Assembly (NCBI RefSeq): GCF_024464595.1
Contig: NZ_JANHAW010000002.1
Span: 62,001-126,000 of the forward strand
From: Halobellus litoreus
GTDB lineage: Archaea; Halobacteriota; Halobacteria; Halobacteriales; Haloferacaceae
Length of the DNA: 64,000 bases
Direction: 5' to 3'
Shown: positions 17,582-25,893 of the stretch, one piece after another
How the letters are laid out: every line of letters starts with the position of its first letter
Position numbering within the stretch: position 1 is the stretch's first letter
The notes under the pieces: model-generated
The model's database searches: none
What the model was told of the DNA's origin: nothing
The model's input: only the letters and a program-made list of their open reading frames with translations
Program-made: the position numbers and the translations under genes

Positions 17582-19012
17582 TCAGTACGGTCCGATGAGA
17601 ATCGAGAGCAGCACCCAAGCGAACACGAGAAACAGGCCGACGGAGAGGCCAGTGAACAGGAAGTGGGTTATCCCGTACCGGACCAGATCCGATCGATCCG
17701 GGAACGACATCTCGTCGTGAAACTCCGGATATACCTTTCGCTGGCGTAGTCGATGGATGCGGATCTGATTGAACCAGAGCAGTCCCGCCAGTGCGCCGAC
17801 CTGTGTCACGTATGTCCCGATGTTTAGTCCAGTCAGCGACGCCTGCACGAGAATGATCTCGGTGACGTCCGACGTGAACTCGATTTGCGAGAAGACCGTC
17901 GCCACGAGGGCTGCGGCGGGGAGATCGTTGAATATGTTCACTATCACGCCGGACCCGAGGACTCCGAACACTGCGGATCGGACCGGACTCCCGACGAAAA
18001 AGTTCTCGATGATCGGGATCAGAGTCCCACTCACGAATGCTGTCTGGCCGAAGGCTTCAGCGAACGTAAAGAACGTCATCCCGAAAAAAAAGACGCCGTA
18101 TGGAAGCCGCTTGATCGCGCCCGAGACGGGTTCCTCGTGTTCGCTGGAACGCATCCAATACCCAATCGCGATAAGGATACTCGGAACCGCACACCAGTAC
18201 AGTGACGCCTCAAAGAACGTCACGACAGCCACGAACGCTACGAATAGCCCGAAAATGACGATCCAGTCCCGCATCTGCCTCGTGAAATACGGTTCGGGCA
18301 CTTCCTGTGGCATCGTGTACTCGTTCTGAATTTCAAGGTAATTGAACAGTCGCGAATCGGCCCGGGAGATATCAAGCATCCTGCTAATCAACAGGAACGA
18401 CGACCCGAAGGCGGCGACTGCGGGAACGAACATCAGCGCCAGATACTCAAAGAAGTTGATCGCCAACTCCTCTGCGACGATAATATTCGTCGGTGATCCG
18501 ATGAGTAATCCCATCGACAGCGTGTTTGCTGCGACGAATTGGGAGAGCAAGAGAGGTTTCGTGTTCTTGACTCCGGCTTGGAAACAGATCTCGACGATGA
18601 TCGGCGTCACGACGAGAACGACGATATCGTTCGTCGTAAAGAACGTAACCGCGGATGTCATCGTGAACATATAGAGGACTAGTCTCCGGGACTGCCCCTT
18701 ACAGAGCTCCACGATCTTGTACGCGAGATATCGAAAGAATCCCGACGCTCCCAGCCCCTCGGACATAATGCCGAAAGAAAAAATGAGAATGATGATGTCG
18801 AGTTTCTCGGCAAAGGCCGTCCTGATTGCCGAACCCTGGATTGCCTCCAGCCCCAGCGCGAGTATAAACGCAATGACTGGAACCCACCAGTCCCTGTCGA
18901 TCCCGAATCGCTCTCTCAGCCGAATCTCCACCCCTGCCCGGTGATCTGTGACAATAGTTAACACAGACAATATTGTCAGAATAAGAATAATTACGGCGTC
19001 AGATGATGCCAT
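17582..19012 (-). CDS. ArsB/NhaD-type ion transporter
   Basis: A 476-residue polytopic membrane protein from ATG 19012 with about 11-12 hydrophobic helices. The segment TFFTTNDIVVLVVTPIIVE and the C-terminal half repeat VNIFNDLPAAALVAT form the pair of Asn/Asp-containing half-helices of the ion-transporter superfamily (ArsB, NhaD, SLC13). The substrate could be arsenite, an organic or inorganic anion, or Na+/H+; it cannot be read from sequence, and no arsenate reductase or ArsR gene is nearby. Codon use is AT-richer than the surroundings, as in the convergent channel gene. An upstream GTG or ATG (19048) is possible but less likely. Confidence 0.8.
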   Translation of the reverse strand: MASSDAVIILILTILSVLTIVTDHRAGVEIRLRERFGIDRDWWVPVIAFILALGLEAIQGSAIRTAFAEKLDIIILIFSFGIMSEGLGASGFFRYLAYKIVELCKGQSRRLVLYMFTMTSAVTFFTTNDIVVLVVTPIIVEICFQAGVKNTKPLLLSQFVAANTLSMGLLIGSPTNIIVAEELAINFFEYLALMFVPAVAAFGSSFLLISRMLDISRADSRLFNYLEIQNEYTMPQEVPEPYFTRQMRDWIVIFGLFVAFVAVVTFFEASLYWCAVPSILIAIGYWMRSSEHEEPVSGAIKRLPYGVFFFGMTFFTFAEAFGQTAFVSGTLIPIIENFFVGSPVRSAVFGVLGSGVIVNIFNDLPAAALVATVFSQIEFTSDVTEIILVQASLTGLNIGTYVTQVGALAGLLWFNQIRIHRLRQRKVYPEFHDEMSFPDRSDLVRYGITHFLFTGLSVGLFLVFAWVLLSILIGPY

Positions 19013-19716
19013 TGTGTACTGTTTTGGGGTGTTTAGGCGACAGCACATCCCGACCGAATTATTTCAGGGATGACCGATCAGGGGCTTGTTTTCCCATTCG
19101 TTACTAATAATTTTCGCTCTGCTAGCAATTATGCGCCTCCATCTCCCCGATGATGACCTCGAAGTGTCGCATCGAATAGATTTCTCTGAGGCGCTCAGAG
19201 AAGGAGACCGGCCCCGCTCGGGGGTCGGAGATAGCGCTGAACTTACAGAAATTTTTCATTATCCGGGGGCCGCCAGTTTTAGGTCCACGGGACGCGGTCC
19301 AGAACGGCTTGTGGGACTCGTAGTCGAAGAGAAAGGTATCGTCGTCGTTTCGCCGACGCAATAAGCAGTGACCGGGTGCGATCTCATCGTCGCTCTCGGA
19401 CCGCAACGGGCGTGGCGTCTCGCATCTATCGCAGGATGGCGGACAACAACGCGGCTACACTACCAGGTTCCGTGGCCGAGATTGGGAAACCATTTGATAA
19501 TAACAGCGTTGACCCCAGTCAGAACGGAACAGCTGTACTGGACGACCCTCCGGATTTGAGTCTGAGGGCGTAATAGGAGGCATTTCTAGGAATCTCGGCT
19601 ACAAGGACGTCCCCCGACCGGGGCGACCGACCAGAGGCGCGACGTTATGATCGAAGAGGTCGTTGACCGCAGGTGCAGCGGACATCTGACGAATGTAGAC
19701 ACAAGGGGTGGCGGAG
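19013..19716. other. AT-richer gap without a clear gene
   Basis: This stretch of about 700 bases between the permease and trmJ holds only small frames. A 94-codon minus frame (19122-19406, with SFSERLREIYSMRHFEVIIGE) and a 65-codon plus frame (19376-19573) look slightly protein-like but match nothing I know. The base composition is lower in GC than the flanks, like the permease gene. It may be the worn edge of a transferred segment or hold unrecognised small genes. Confidence 0.45.
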
Positions 19717-20541
19717 TCAGTCGCGACGCGGTCGGGCAGTCGGTTCGGAGCCGGCGTCCGCGTCGGCATCGTCGGTGTGGTCGCCGAACGTTCGGTCCCC
19801 GAGGAGGTCGTTCGCGCGCCGAAAGATGCCGGTGAGGGTGGTGATCTCCCGCTCGGTCGGGTGCGCGCGGCCGAGCAGCCGTCGCAGCATCACGTTCGTC
19901 TTCTCGCGTTTGTGCGCCCGATTGTCGATGGATCGATGGAACTCCTCGAAAAAGTCGTAGAAGCGGTCGATCTCGGCCTCCGAGGCGCGCTCGCGCTCGA
20001 CGTCCGGCAGTTGCGTCTCCTCGACGGTCAGCGTCCGGAGTTCGTAGAACAGGATCGTGGCCGCCTGTCCGAGGTTCAACACCGGATAGTCGCCGCTCGC
20101 GGGGATCGAACACACTTCGTCGAGCCGTTTCAACTCCGCGTTGTCGAGGCCGGTCCCCTCGCGGCCGAAGACGAGCGCCGTCTCCGTCTCCACGGTTTCG
20201 AGGCTCTCCCGGACCTCCACAGGCGTCTTGAACGGGAACCGCACGTGCTTGCGGCTGTCCTCGTTGGTGATCGCGGTCGTCCCGATCGTGTGGTAGTTCT
20301 CGACGACCTCCTCGAAGGTCACTTCGTCGGCGTTCGGGAGGACGTCCTCGCGGGCGTGGCCGGCGAAGCCGTACGCCTCCCCGTCCTCGTCGAGTTCGGG
20401 GGGATCGACGAGCTTCAGGTCCGAGAGCCCGAAGTTCTTCATCGCGCGGGCGATCGTGCCGACGTTTCCGGGGGTTTTCGGCTCGACGACGACGACGACG
20501 GGCTCGCGGCTGCGTGTCGGGTCGGTGCTCTCTCCCGACAT
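19717..20541 (-). CDS. trmJ: TrmJ-type tRNA 2'-O-methyltransferase (SPOUT family)
   Basis: The 274-residue SPOUT protein starts VVVVVEPKTPGNVGTIARAM, the usual TrmH/TrmJ opening, and carries LVFGREGTGLDNAEL (motif 2) and IPASGDYPVLNLGQAATILFY (the trefoil-knot SAM site, motif 3). Archaeal TrmJ methylates the 2'-O of cytidine 32 in tRNA. A helical C-terminal extension with charged residues and an acidic tail follow. Its ATG at 20541 comes directly after the stop of the upstream protein (20542-21123), so the two form one operon. Confidence 0.88.
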   Translation of the reverse strand: MSGESTDPTRSREPVVVVVEPKTPGNVGTIARAMKNFGLSDLKLVDPPELDEDGEAYGFAGHAREDVLPNADEVTFEEVVENYHTIGTTAITNEDSRKHVRFPFKTPVEVRESLETVETETALVFGREGTGLDNAELKRLDEVCSIPASGDYPVLNLGQAATILFYELRTLTVEETQLPDVERERASEAEIDRFYDFFEEFHRSIDNRAHKREKTNVMLRRLLGRAHPTEREITTLTGIFRRANDLLGDRTFGDHTDDADADAGSEPTARPRRD

Positions 20542-21123
20542 CTACTTCGTGGGGTAGTCGCGGCTGAGATCGACGTCGCCGAGCGACGGCGCGTCCTCGC
20601 CCTCCTCGACGGTCGTGATCTCGCCGGTCCTGAGGTCGATCCGCTTGCGCTCGCCCTCGTAGTTCTCGTTGAGCCGGCGGTTGAGTTCCGCGGGGTCCGG
20701 CGGCGTCGGCAGCGTGTCGGGGTCGGTGTCGACGTGTTCGAGGCCACCGTAGCCCTCCGGCGCGCGGTTACCAGCCGCGAACCACTCGTGGAACCGGTCG
20801 CGGAAGGTCTCCGTCCCCGCGGCCTCCTTCCCGCCCTCCTCGCGGAACCAGTAGAGGAAGTCCGCCTCGTGGTCCGAACACAGCAGCACCTCCTCCATCG
20901 GTTCGCCGTAGACGATCTCCGCCTGGTTCGAGCGGCGCTTCTCCGCCTCCCCGTGGACGAGATAGCAGGCGTCGCAGGGCTTCTCCTGGAGGTACGTCAG
21001 GCGGATGAGTCGCTTCCGCGTGTCGTCGGGCACCGAGTCGAGCGCGCGGAACTCGCCGTCGTCGGTGAACACCTCCTCCTCGTCGAAGCGCCAGCCGCGG
21101 AGACCGATGCTGACTTTGGCCAT
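20542..21123 (-). CDS. Conserved haloarchaeal hypothetical protein, Cys/His-containing
   Basis: This protein of 193 residues starts at ATG 21123 (MAKVSIGLRGWRFDEEEVF). Its middle has CDACYLVHGEAEKRR and EVLLCSDHEADFLYWFRE, a Cys2-His-Cys-His arrangement that could bind zinc. The C-terminal third is acidic and Pro-rich. It is transcribed with trmJ with no spacer, which suggests a function in RNA metabolism, but this is inference. The very long frame continuing upstream of 21123 over the rqcH gene is an antisense artefact. Confidence 0.8.
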   Translation of the reverse strand: MAKVSIGLRGWRFDEEEVFTDDGEFRALDSVPDDTRKRLIRLTYLQEKPCDACYLVHGEAEKRRSNQAEIVYGEPMEEVLLCSDHEADFLYWFREEGGKEAAGTETFRDRFHEWFAAGNRAPEGYGGLEHVDTDPDTLPTPPDPAELNRRLNENYEGERKRIDLRTGEITTVEEGEDAPSLGDVDLSRDYPTK

Positions 21124-21255
21124 TAGCGGACCGTAGCGCGTCGGTAAATAAAAGGAGCGCGTCTCGGCGGACGGCTGGGTCGAGCTGATCGCCGTGGGCC
21201 GCAGCGGAGCGACCGGAACGTGCGGCTTTTCCTTCCCCCGCGAGAACGGAGGGCT

Positions 21256-23388
21256 ATGGACCCGAAGCGGGAACTCACGAGCGTCGACCTGGCCGCCCTC
21301 GTCACCGAACTGAACCGGTACGAGGGGGCGAAGGTCGACAAGGCCTACCTCTACGGCGACGACCTGCTCCGCTTCCGGATGCGCGACTTCGACCGCGGTC
21401 GCGTGGAACTGATTTTGGAGGTCGGCGACACGAAGCGGGCGCACGTCGCCGATCCCGACCACGTCCCCGACGCGCCGGGGCGGCCGCCGAACTTCGCGAT
21501 GATGCTGCGGAACCGACTCTCCGGAGCAGACTTCGCGGGCGTCGAGCAGTTCGAGTTCGACCGCATCCTCGTCTTCGAGTTCGAGCGCGACGACGAGGAC
21601 ACGAGGATCGTCGTCGAACTGTTCGGGCAGGGCAACGTCGCCGTCCTCGACGAGACCGGCGAGGTCGTCCAGAGCCTCGAAACCGTCCGGCTGAAGTCCA
21701 GGACGGTCGCACCGGGGGCGCAGTACGAGTTCCCCTCCTCGCGGCTGGACCCGCTGACGGTCGGCTACGAGGCGTTCGTGCGGAATATGGCCGACTCCGA
21801 CACCGACGTCGTGCGGACGCTCGCGACGCAGTTGAACCTCGGCGGCCTCTACGCCGAGGAGGTCTGCACCCGCGCGGGCGTAGAGAAGACGACCCCGATA
21901 GGGGACGCCACCGAAGAGGAGTTCCGCGCGCTCCACGACGCGCTCGACGACCTTCGGACCAGACTCCGCTCCGGGGAGTTCGACCCCCGCGTCTACGTCG
22001 ACGACGACGGTGCGGTCGTCGACGCGACGCCGTTCCCGCTGAAGGAACACGAGCGGGAAGGACTCGACAGCCAAGCCTACGACTCGTTCAACGAGGCGCT
22101 CGACGAGTACTTCTACCGACTGGAGACCGAGGAGGCGTCCGAGGCGGAAGAGCCGGGGAGCGCGCGCCCGGATTTCCAGGCCGAGATCGAGAAGAAAAAG
22201 CGAATCATCGACCAGCAGGAGGGCGCGATCGAGGGGTTCGAACAGCAGGCCGAGACCGAGCGCCGCCGCGCCGAACTGCTGTACGCGAACTACGACCTCG
22301 TCGACGAGGTGCTCTCGACCGTTCGCGAGGCCCGCGGGAACGGCGTCCCGTGGGACGAGATCCGCGAGACGCTCGACGCGGGGGCCGAACGGGGGATCCC
22401 GGCGGCCGAGGCCGTCGTCGACGTCGACGGCGCGGAGGGGACAGTCACGATCGAACTCGACGGCACCGACGTGGAAGTCGACGTCGACGACGGCGTCGAG
22501 AAGAACGCCGACCGCCTCTACACCGAGGCCAAGCGGATCGAGGAGAAGAAGGAGGGCGCGCTCGCGGCGATCGAGAACACGCGGGAGGAACTCGAAGCCG
22601 TCAAGAAGCGGCGCGACGAGTGGGAGGCCGACGAGGGAGACGACGAAGGTCAGACGGAGGAAGCGGACGGAGACGACGAGGCAGAGTTCGAGGACCGCGA
22701 TTGGCTCGCGATGGAGTCGATCCCGATTCGGCGCTCCGAGGAGTGGTACGAGCGGTTCCGCTGGTTCCACACGGCCGACGGCTTCCTCGTCATCGGCGGC
22801 CGCAACGCCGATCAGAACGAGGAGATCGTCACCAAGTACCTGAACAAGCACGACCTGTTCTTCCACACGCAGGCCCACGGCGGCCCGGTGACGATCGTGA
22901 AGGCGACGGGGCCCTCCGAGCCCTCCGAGGCGGTCGAATTCCCCGAATCCACGAAGGAGCAGGCCGCTCAGTTCGCCGTCTCCTACTCTTCGACCTGGAA
23001 GGAGGGTCGATACGCCGGCGAGGCGTATATGGTGACGCCCGATCAGGTGTCGAAGACCCCGGAGTCCGGCGAGTACATCGAGAAGGGCTCGTTCGTCATC
23101 AGAGGCGATCGGACCTACTTCAGAGACGTCGCCGCCGAAGTCGCCGTCGGAATCCAGTGCGAAGGCGAGACCCGGGTGCTCGGCGGTCCGCCGGCGGCGA
23201 TCGAGGACCGCGTCGCGACGTCGATCCGTGTGCAACCCGGCCGCTATGCTCAGAACGACGCCGCGAAGATGCTCTACCGGGAGTTCAAAGACCGGTTCAC
23301 AGACCAATCGTTCCTCCGGAAAGTTGCCAGTCCGGACAAGATCCAGGAGTTCCTGCCGCCGGGTGGGAGCGAGATCGTCGACGAGTGA
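21256..23388 (+). CDS. rqcH: RqcH/NFACT family ribosome quality control factor
   Basis: The 710-residue protein from ATG 21256 has the NFACT order: N-terminal NFACT-N (about 1-200), a helix-hairpin-helix and coiled-coil part rich in Glu/Lys/Arg (about 305-470), an acidic linker and the C-terminal NFACT-R domain with VIGGRNADQNEEIVTKYL and HDLFFHTQAHGGPVTIVKA. Archaeal and bacterial RqcH binds stalled large ribosomal subunits and recruits tRNA for C-terminal tailing of nascent chains. Archaeal members lack a known partner here. It is transcribed opposite to the trmJ operon; a TTTTCC stretch lies about 25 bases upstream. Confidence 0.92.
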   Translation: MDPKRELTSVDLAALVTELNRYEGAKVDKAYLYGDDLLRFRMRDFDRGRVELILEVGDTKRAHVADPDHVPDAPGRPPNFAMMLRNRLSGADFAGVEQFEFDRILVFEFERDDEDTRIVVELFGQGNVAVLDETGEVVQSLETVRLKSRTVAPGAQYEFPSSRLDPLTVGYEAFVRNMADSDTDVVRTLATQLNLGGLYAEEVCTRAGVEKTTPIGDATEEEFRALHDALDDLRTRLRSGEFDPRVYVDDDGAVVDATPFPLKEHEREGLDSQAYDSFNEALDEYFYRLETEEASEAEEPGSARPDFQAEIEKKKRIIDQQEGAIEGFEQQAETERRRAELLYANYDLVDEVLSTVREARGNGVPWDEIRETLDAGAERGIPAAEAVVDVDGAEGTVTIELDGTDVEVDVDDGVEKNADRLYTEAKRIEEKKEGALAAIENTREELEAVKKRRDEWEADEGDDEGQTEEADGDDEAEFEDRDWLAMESIPIRRSEEWYERFRWFHTADGFLVIGGRNADQNEEIVTKYLNKHDLFFHTQAHGGPVTIVKATGPSEPSEAVEFPESTKEQAAQFAVSYSSTWKEGRYAGEAYMVTPDQVSKTPESGEYIEKGSFVIRGDRTYFRDVAAEVAVGIQCEGETRVLGGPPAAIEDRVATSIRVQPGRYAQNDAAKMLYREFKDRFTDQSFLRKVASPDKIQEFLPPGGSEIVDE

Positions 23389-23545
23389 GGGTGCGCCCAG
23401 AAAATAATAATTTCTGACACTTTACGGTTGGATTACGGCAGATAAGCCATCTATGTTTATCTCCGATGACAGCGTACTGATTAGTCTGAGCGAGCTCCGT
23501 CGAAACGGTGTCAGACGACGCCGACGGCATCGCTCGGTGATCACG

Positions 23546-24265
23546 ATGATACAACAGTCACTGCAGTACCTCCGGAACGACGAAGAGCAATGGGTAAGGA
23601 CCGTTCTCATCGGCGGCATTCTCAGCCTCTTGAGCGTCCTCATCGTCCCCTCGTTCCTCGTCCTCGGCTATCTCGTCCGGGTCGTCCGTGGAACGATGCA
23701 CGAGAACGAACAACCGCCGGTCTTCGACGAGTGGGGCGACCTGTTCGTCGACGGTCTGAAGGCCTTCGTCGTGGCGTTCGCGTACAGCCTGGTGCCGGGA
23801 ATCATCGCCGCCGTCGTCATCGGCGGTAGCGTCCTCTCGTTCGTCGTGGGCGGGGGGTCGGAATCCGCCAGTCTCGTGGGTCTCGGGATGGCCGGCCTCT
23901 TCGTCGGCGGGTTGCTCGCGTTCGTGCTGAGCCTGCTGGCCGCGTACGTCATACCGGCGGCCGTCGCCGCCTTCGCGGAGACCGACAGACTCGGCGCGGC
24001 CTTCTCCGTCGGCGAACTGCGTCCGGTACTGACCTCGGGAACCTACGCCACCGCGTGGGTCTACGGCATCGCGCTCATCCTCGCGGCCAGTCTGATCGCG
24101 GGCGCGCTGAACGCCGTCCCGGTCATCGGAACCGTCGCGGGCGCCTTCATCGCGTTCTACGCCGCGGTCGCGGCCTACTACCTCATCGGTCACGCGTGGG
24201 GCGAACTCCGCGACGTCGAGGTCAGCGAACGCGACGATACCGTCGGTGAGTCGCCGGCGGTCTGA
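23546..24265 (+). CDS. DUF4013 membrane protein
   Basis: The 239-residue protein from ATG 23546 (MIQQSLQYLRNDEEQW) is a paralogue of the next gene. It has about five to six hydrophobic segments and the shared opening WVRTVLIGGILSLLSVLIVPSFLVLGY followed by DEWGDLFVDGLKAF, typical of DUF4013. Function is unknown for the family; members occur in tandem in haloarchaea. Longer frames starting at 23453 add an Arg-rich tail that does not align with the paralogue. Confidence 0.85.
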   Translation: MIQQSLQYLRNDEEQWVRTVLIGGILSLLSVLIVPSFLVLGYLVRVVRGTMHENEQPPVFDEWGDLFVDGLKAFVVAFAYSLVPGIIAAVVIGGSVLSFVVGGGSESASLVGLGMAGLFVGGLLAFVLSLLAAYVIPAAVAAFAETDRLGAAFSVGELRPVLTSGTYATAWVYGIALILAASLIAGALNAVPVIGTVAGAFIAFYAAVAAYYLIGHAWGELRDVEVSERDDTVGESPAV

Positions 24266-24433
24266 GACGGCCGACGGCACGGGAGCGGAACGCTCTCGGG
24301 GCCGAGCTCCGAGAGGTGGGCTTCACTCACCTGTAACTATTCTCTGGTAATTTTTCTGGTGTCGGCGGAGTCGGTCGATTGACCGATCACCTATGCGCAA
24401 GAATTACTTGTTTGGATCGTGAGATCCGATTCG

Positions 24434-25132
24434 ATGCTGTCAGATGCCCTGTCCTACCCGCTGAACGGTGATAGCTGGCTCCGAACGATTCTCGTCGGCG
24501 GCCTCCTGAGTCTGCTCACGGTGTTCGTGATCCCGGTATTCTTCCTCCAGGGATACTACGTCCGGATCCTCCGAGGCGCGTCGACCGGGGGGACCGATGC
24601 ACCCGAGTTCTCCGACTGGGGCGACCTGCTCGTCGACGGACTGAAACTGTTCGCGGTGAACCTGCTCGTCTCGCTCGTCGTCTTCGTGGCGATGTTCGCG
24701 GTCGCCGCCATCTTCGGGGCGGGATCGCTCCTCTCGGGGGCCGGGCCCGCGGCCGATCCCGGATCGGGTGGCGGGGGGATCTTCGCGGTCTTCGGCGCGG
24801 TCGGGTTCCTCCTGTTCCTCGCGATCGTGCTGGCGATCGGCTACGTGGCGCCCGGGATGTTCGCGAACTTCGCTCGAGAGGACTCCATCGCGGCGGCGTT
24901 CGACGTCTCGACGGTCGTCGCCGGCGTGACGACGAGCGAGTACCTGGTCGCGTGGGTACTCGCCGTCGTCGTCGGCCTCGTCCTCGGGACGATCGCGAGT
25001 CTCCTCAGCATCGTGGTCGTCGGCATCTTCGGCCTCTTCTACGTCCAGGTCGTCACGTACTACCTGTTCGGCCGCGGGTTCGCCGACGGCCTCGACGAGA
25101 AACGGGGCGGCGCGGCGGCGACGACGTACTGA
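24434..25132 (+). CDS. DUF4013 membrane protein, paralogue
   Basis: A 232-residue protein from ATG 24434 (MLSDALSYPLNGDSW) whose alignment to the preceding paralogue fixes the start; a GTG at 24419 is possible. The same plan is present: SLLTVFVIPVFFLQGYYVRIL, then FSDWGDLLVDGLKLF, then several Gly/Ala/Val-rich membrane helices. A Gly/Pro-rich loop (GPAADPGSGGGG) is specific to this copy. It converges on the DUF3592 gene. The duplication and divergence of two DUF4013 genes in a row suggest a paired or heteromeric membrane complex, which is inference. Confidence 0.85.
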   Translation: MLSDALSYPLNGDSWLRTILVGGLLSLLTVFVIPVFFLQGYYVRILRGASTGGTDAPEFSDWGDLLVDGLKLFAVNLLVSLVVFVAMFAVAAIFGAGSLLSGAGPAADPGSGGGGIFAVFGAVGFLLFLAIVLAIGYVAPGMFANFAREDSIAAAFDVSTVVAGVTTSEYLVAWVLAVVVGLVLGTIASLLSIVVVGIFGLFYVQVVTYYLFGRGFADGLDEKRGGAAATTY

Positions 25133-25147
25133 GCCGCTCGGCAGCCG

Positions 25148-25633
25148 TCAGGATCTGAGCACCGACACGACGCCGAAGAGTGCGAACAGTCCGCCCACTC
25201 CGATCACTTTCATCGGCGCGGTCGACTCCTCTGCCTTGAGGAAGCCCGCCGCGGGCGCGTTCGGGTCGACGTAGGCCGTCACGCGTTCGCCCTCGCCGTA
25301 CCCGTCGAGGACCGAGCGCGCCGCGCTTTCCGTGTCGAAGTTCGACTGCGTCGACGCCGGATACACGTCGGTTCCGGTGTAGTTCGCGCCGTCGTATCGG
25401 TAGCGGAACTCGACTGTCGGGTGGTATTCGACGCCGCCGCGACGCGAGGACGATTCCTCGACACCCGTTTCGACGACCGTCGCGTCGACCTCGACCGCGT
25501 TCGCGACGGCCTCGGACTGTTGGGTGTAGTCGTAGCCACCGTAGCCGGCGACGGCGACGCCGACGACGATCATCAGGAGGGCGAGACGTGTGGAGTCGGG
25601 TCCGTCGCTGCCGATGGAGAGATTCAGGGCCAC
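25148..25633 (-). CDS. DUF3592 membrane protein
   Basis: The 161-residue protein starts at GTG 25633. It has one N-terminal helix (LALLMIVVGVAVAGYGGY), an extracytoplasmic beta-rich domain with VEYHPTVEFRYRYDGANYTG and VYPASTQSNFDTESAA, and one C-terminal helix near the end. This is the common DUF3592 layout, of unknown function. A TTTTAAAAA stretch 23-31 bases upstream of the GTG supports a leaderless promoter. The gene converges on the DUF4013 paralogue pair. Confidence 0.85.
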   Translation of the reverse strand: MALNLSIGSDGPDSTRLALLMIVVGVAVAGYGGYDYTQQSEAVANAVEVDATVVETGVEESSSRRGGVEYHPTVEFRYRYDGANYTGTDVYPASTQSNFDTESAARSVLDGYGEGERVTAYVDPNAPAAGFLKAEESTAPMKVIGVGGLFALFGVVSVLRS

Positions 25634-25655
25634 GAGAGGTGGTGATCGGTCGAGG

Positions 25656-25664
25656 TTTTAAAAA
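25656..25664 (-). promoter_or_regulatory. TATA box of DUF3592 gene, possibly two-way
   Basis: TTTTAAAAA lies 23-31 bases before the DUF3592 start at 25633. It is symmetric, so it might also drive rightward transcription from about 25690 into the hairpin cluster. Confidence 0.5.
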
Positions 25665-25711
25665 TCCCCCGTTCGGAGGACGTGCGCGGAACAATTCTTC
25701 AATCGATACCA

Positions 25712-25847
25712 CCGCCGACGAACGGCCGGAGGCCGTGAGTCGGCGGCATTTTTCCCTCCGCCGTGAGACGCGAAGCGTCTCACGAGCCTTGCTTCGCTTC
25801 GCTCAGCAAGACAGGTTTTTGCGCGGCGGGGTCCCACAGACCCCGCC
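25712..25847. repeat. Cluster of four consecutive hairpins
   Basis: In the gap between the divergent DUF3592 and pelA genes there are four hairpins in 136 bases. The first pairs CCGCCGAC (25712-25719) with GTCGGCGG (25739-25746) and inside that ACGGCC (25722-25727) with GGCCGT (25731-25736). The second pairs GTGAGACGC (25763-25771) with GCGTCTCAC (25775-25783). The third pairs CTTGCT (25788-25793) with AGCAAG (25805-25810). The fourth pairs GGCGGGGTC (25825-25833) with GACCCCGCC (25839-25847). T-runs follow the first and third. No ORF is plausible. Could be an unrecognised small RNA gene or a mobile-element relic. Confidence 0.6.
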
Positions 25848-25893
25848 GTGGAAAAAGGTGGATGTTTAGGCCCCGGACCTCGGAGAACTGGGT

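Noticed and set aside
20542-23307. A 921-codon minus-strand open frame covering rqcH
   Set aside because: Only the C-terminal 193 residues (from ATG 21123) are a real gene; the rest is antisense to rqcH and its composition follows from GC-rich codon bias.
25763-25783. Rho-independent terminator for pelA or DUF3592
   Set aside because: The hairpins lie between divergent genes, so they terminate neither gene; they are described as an unexplained cluster instead.
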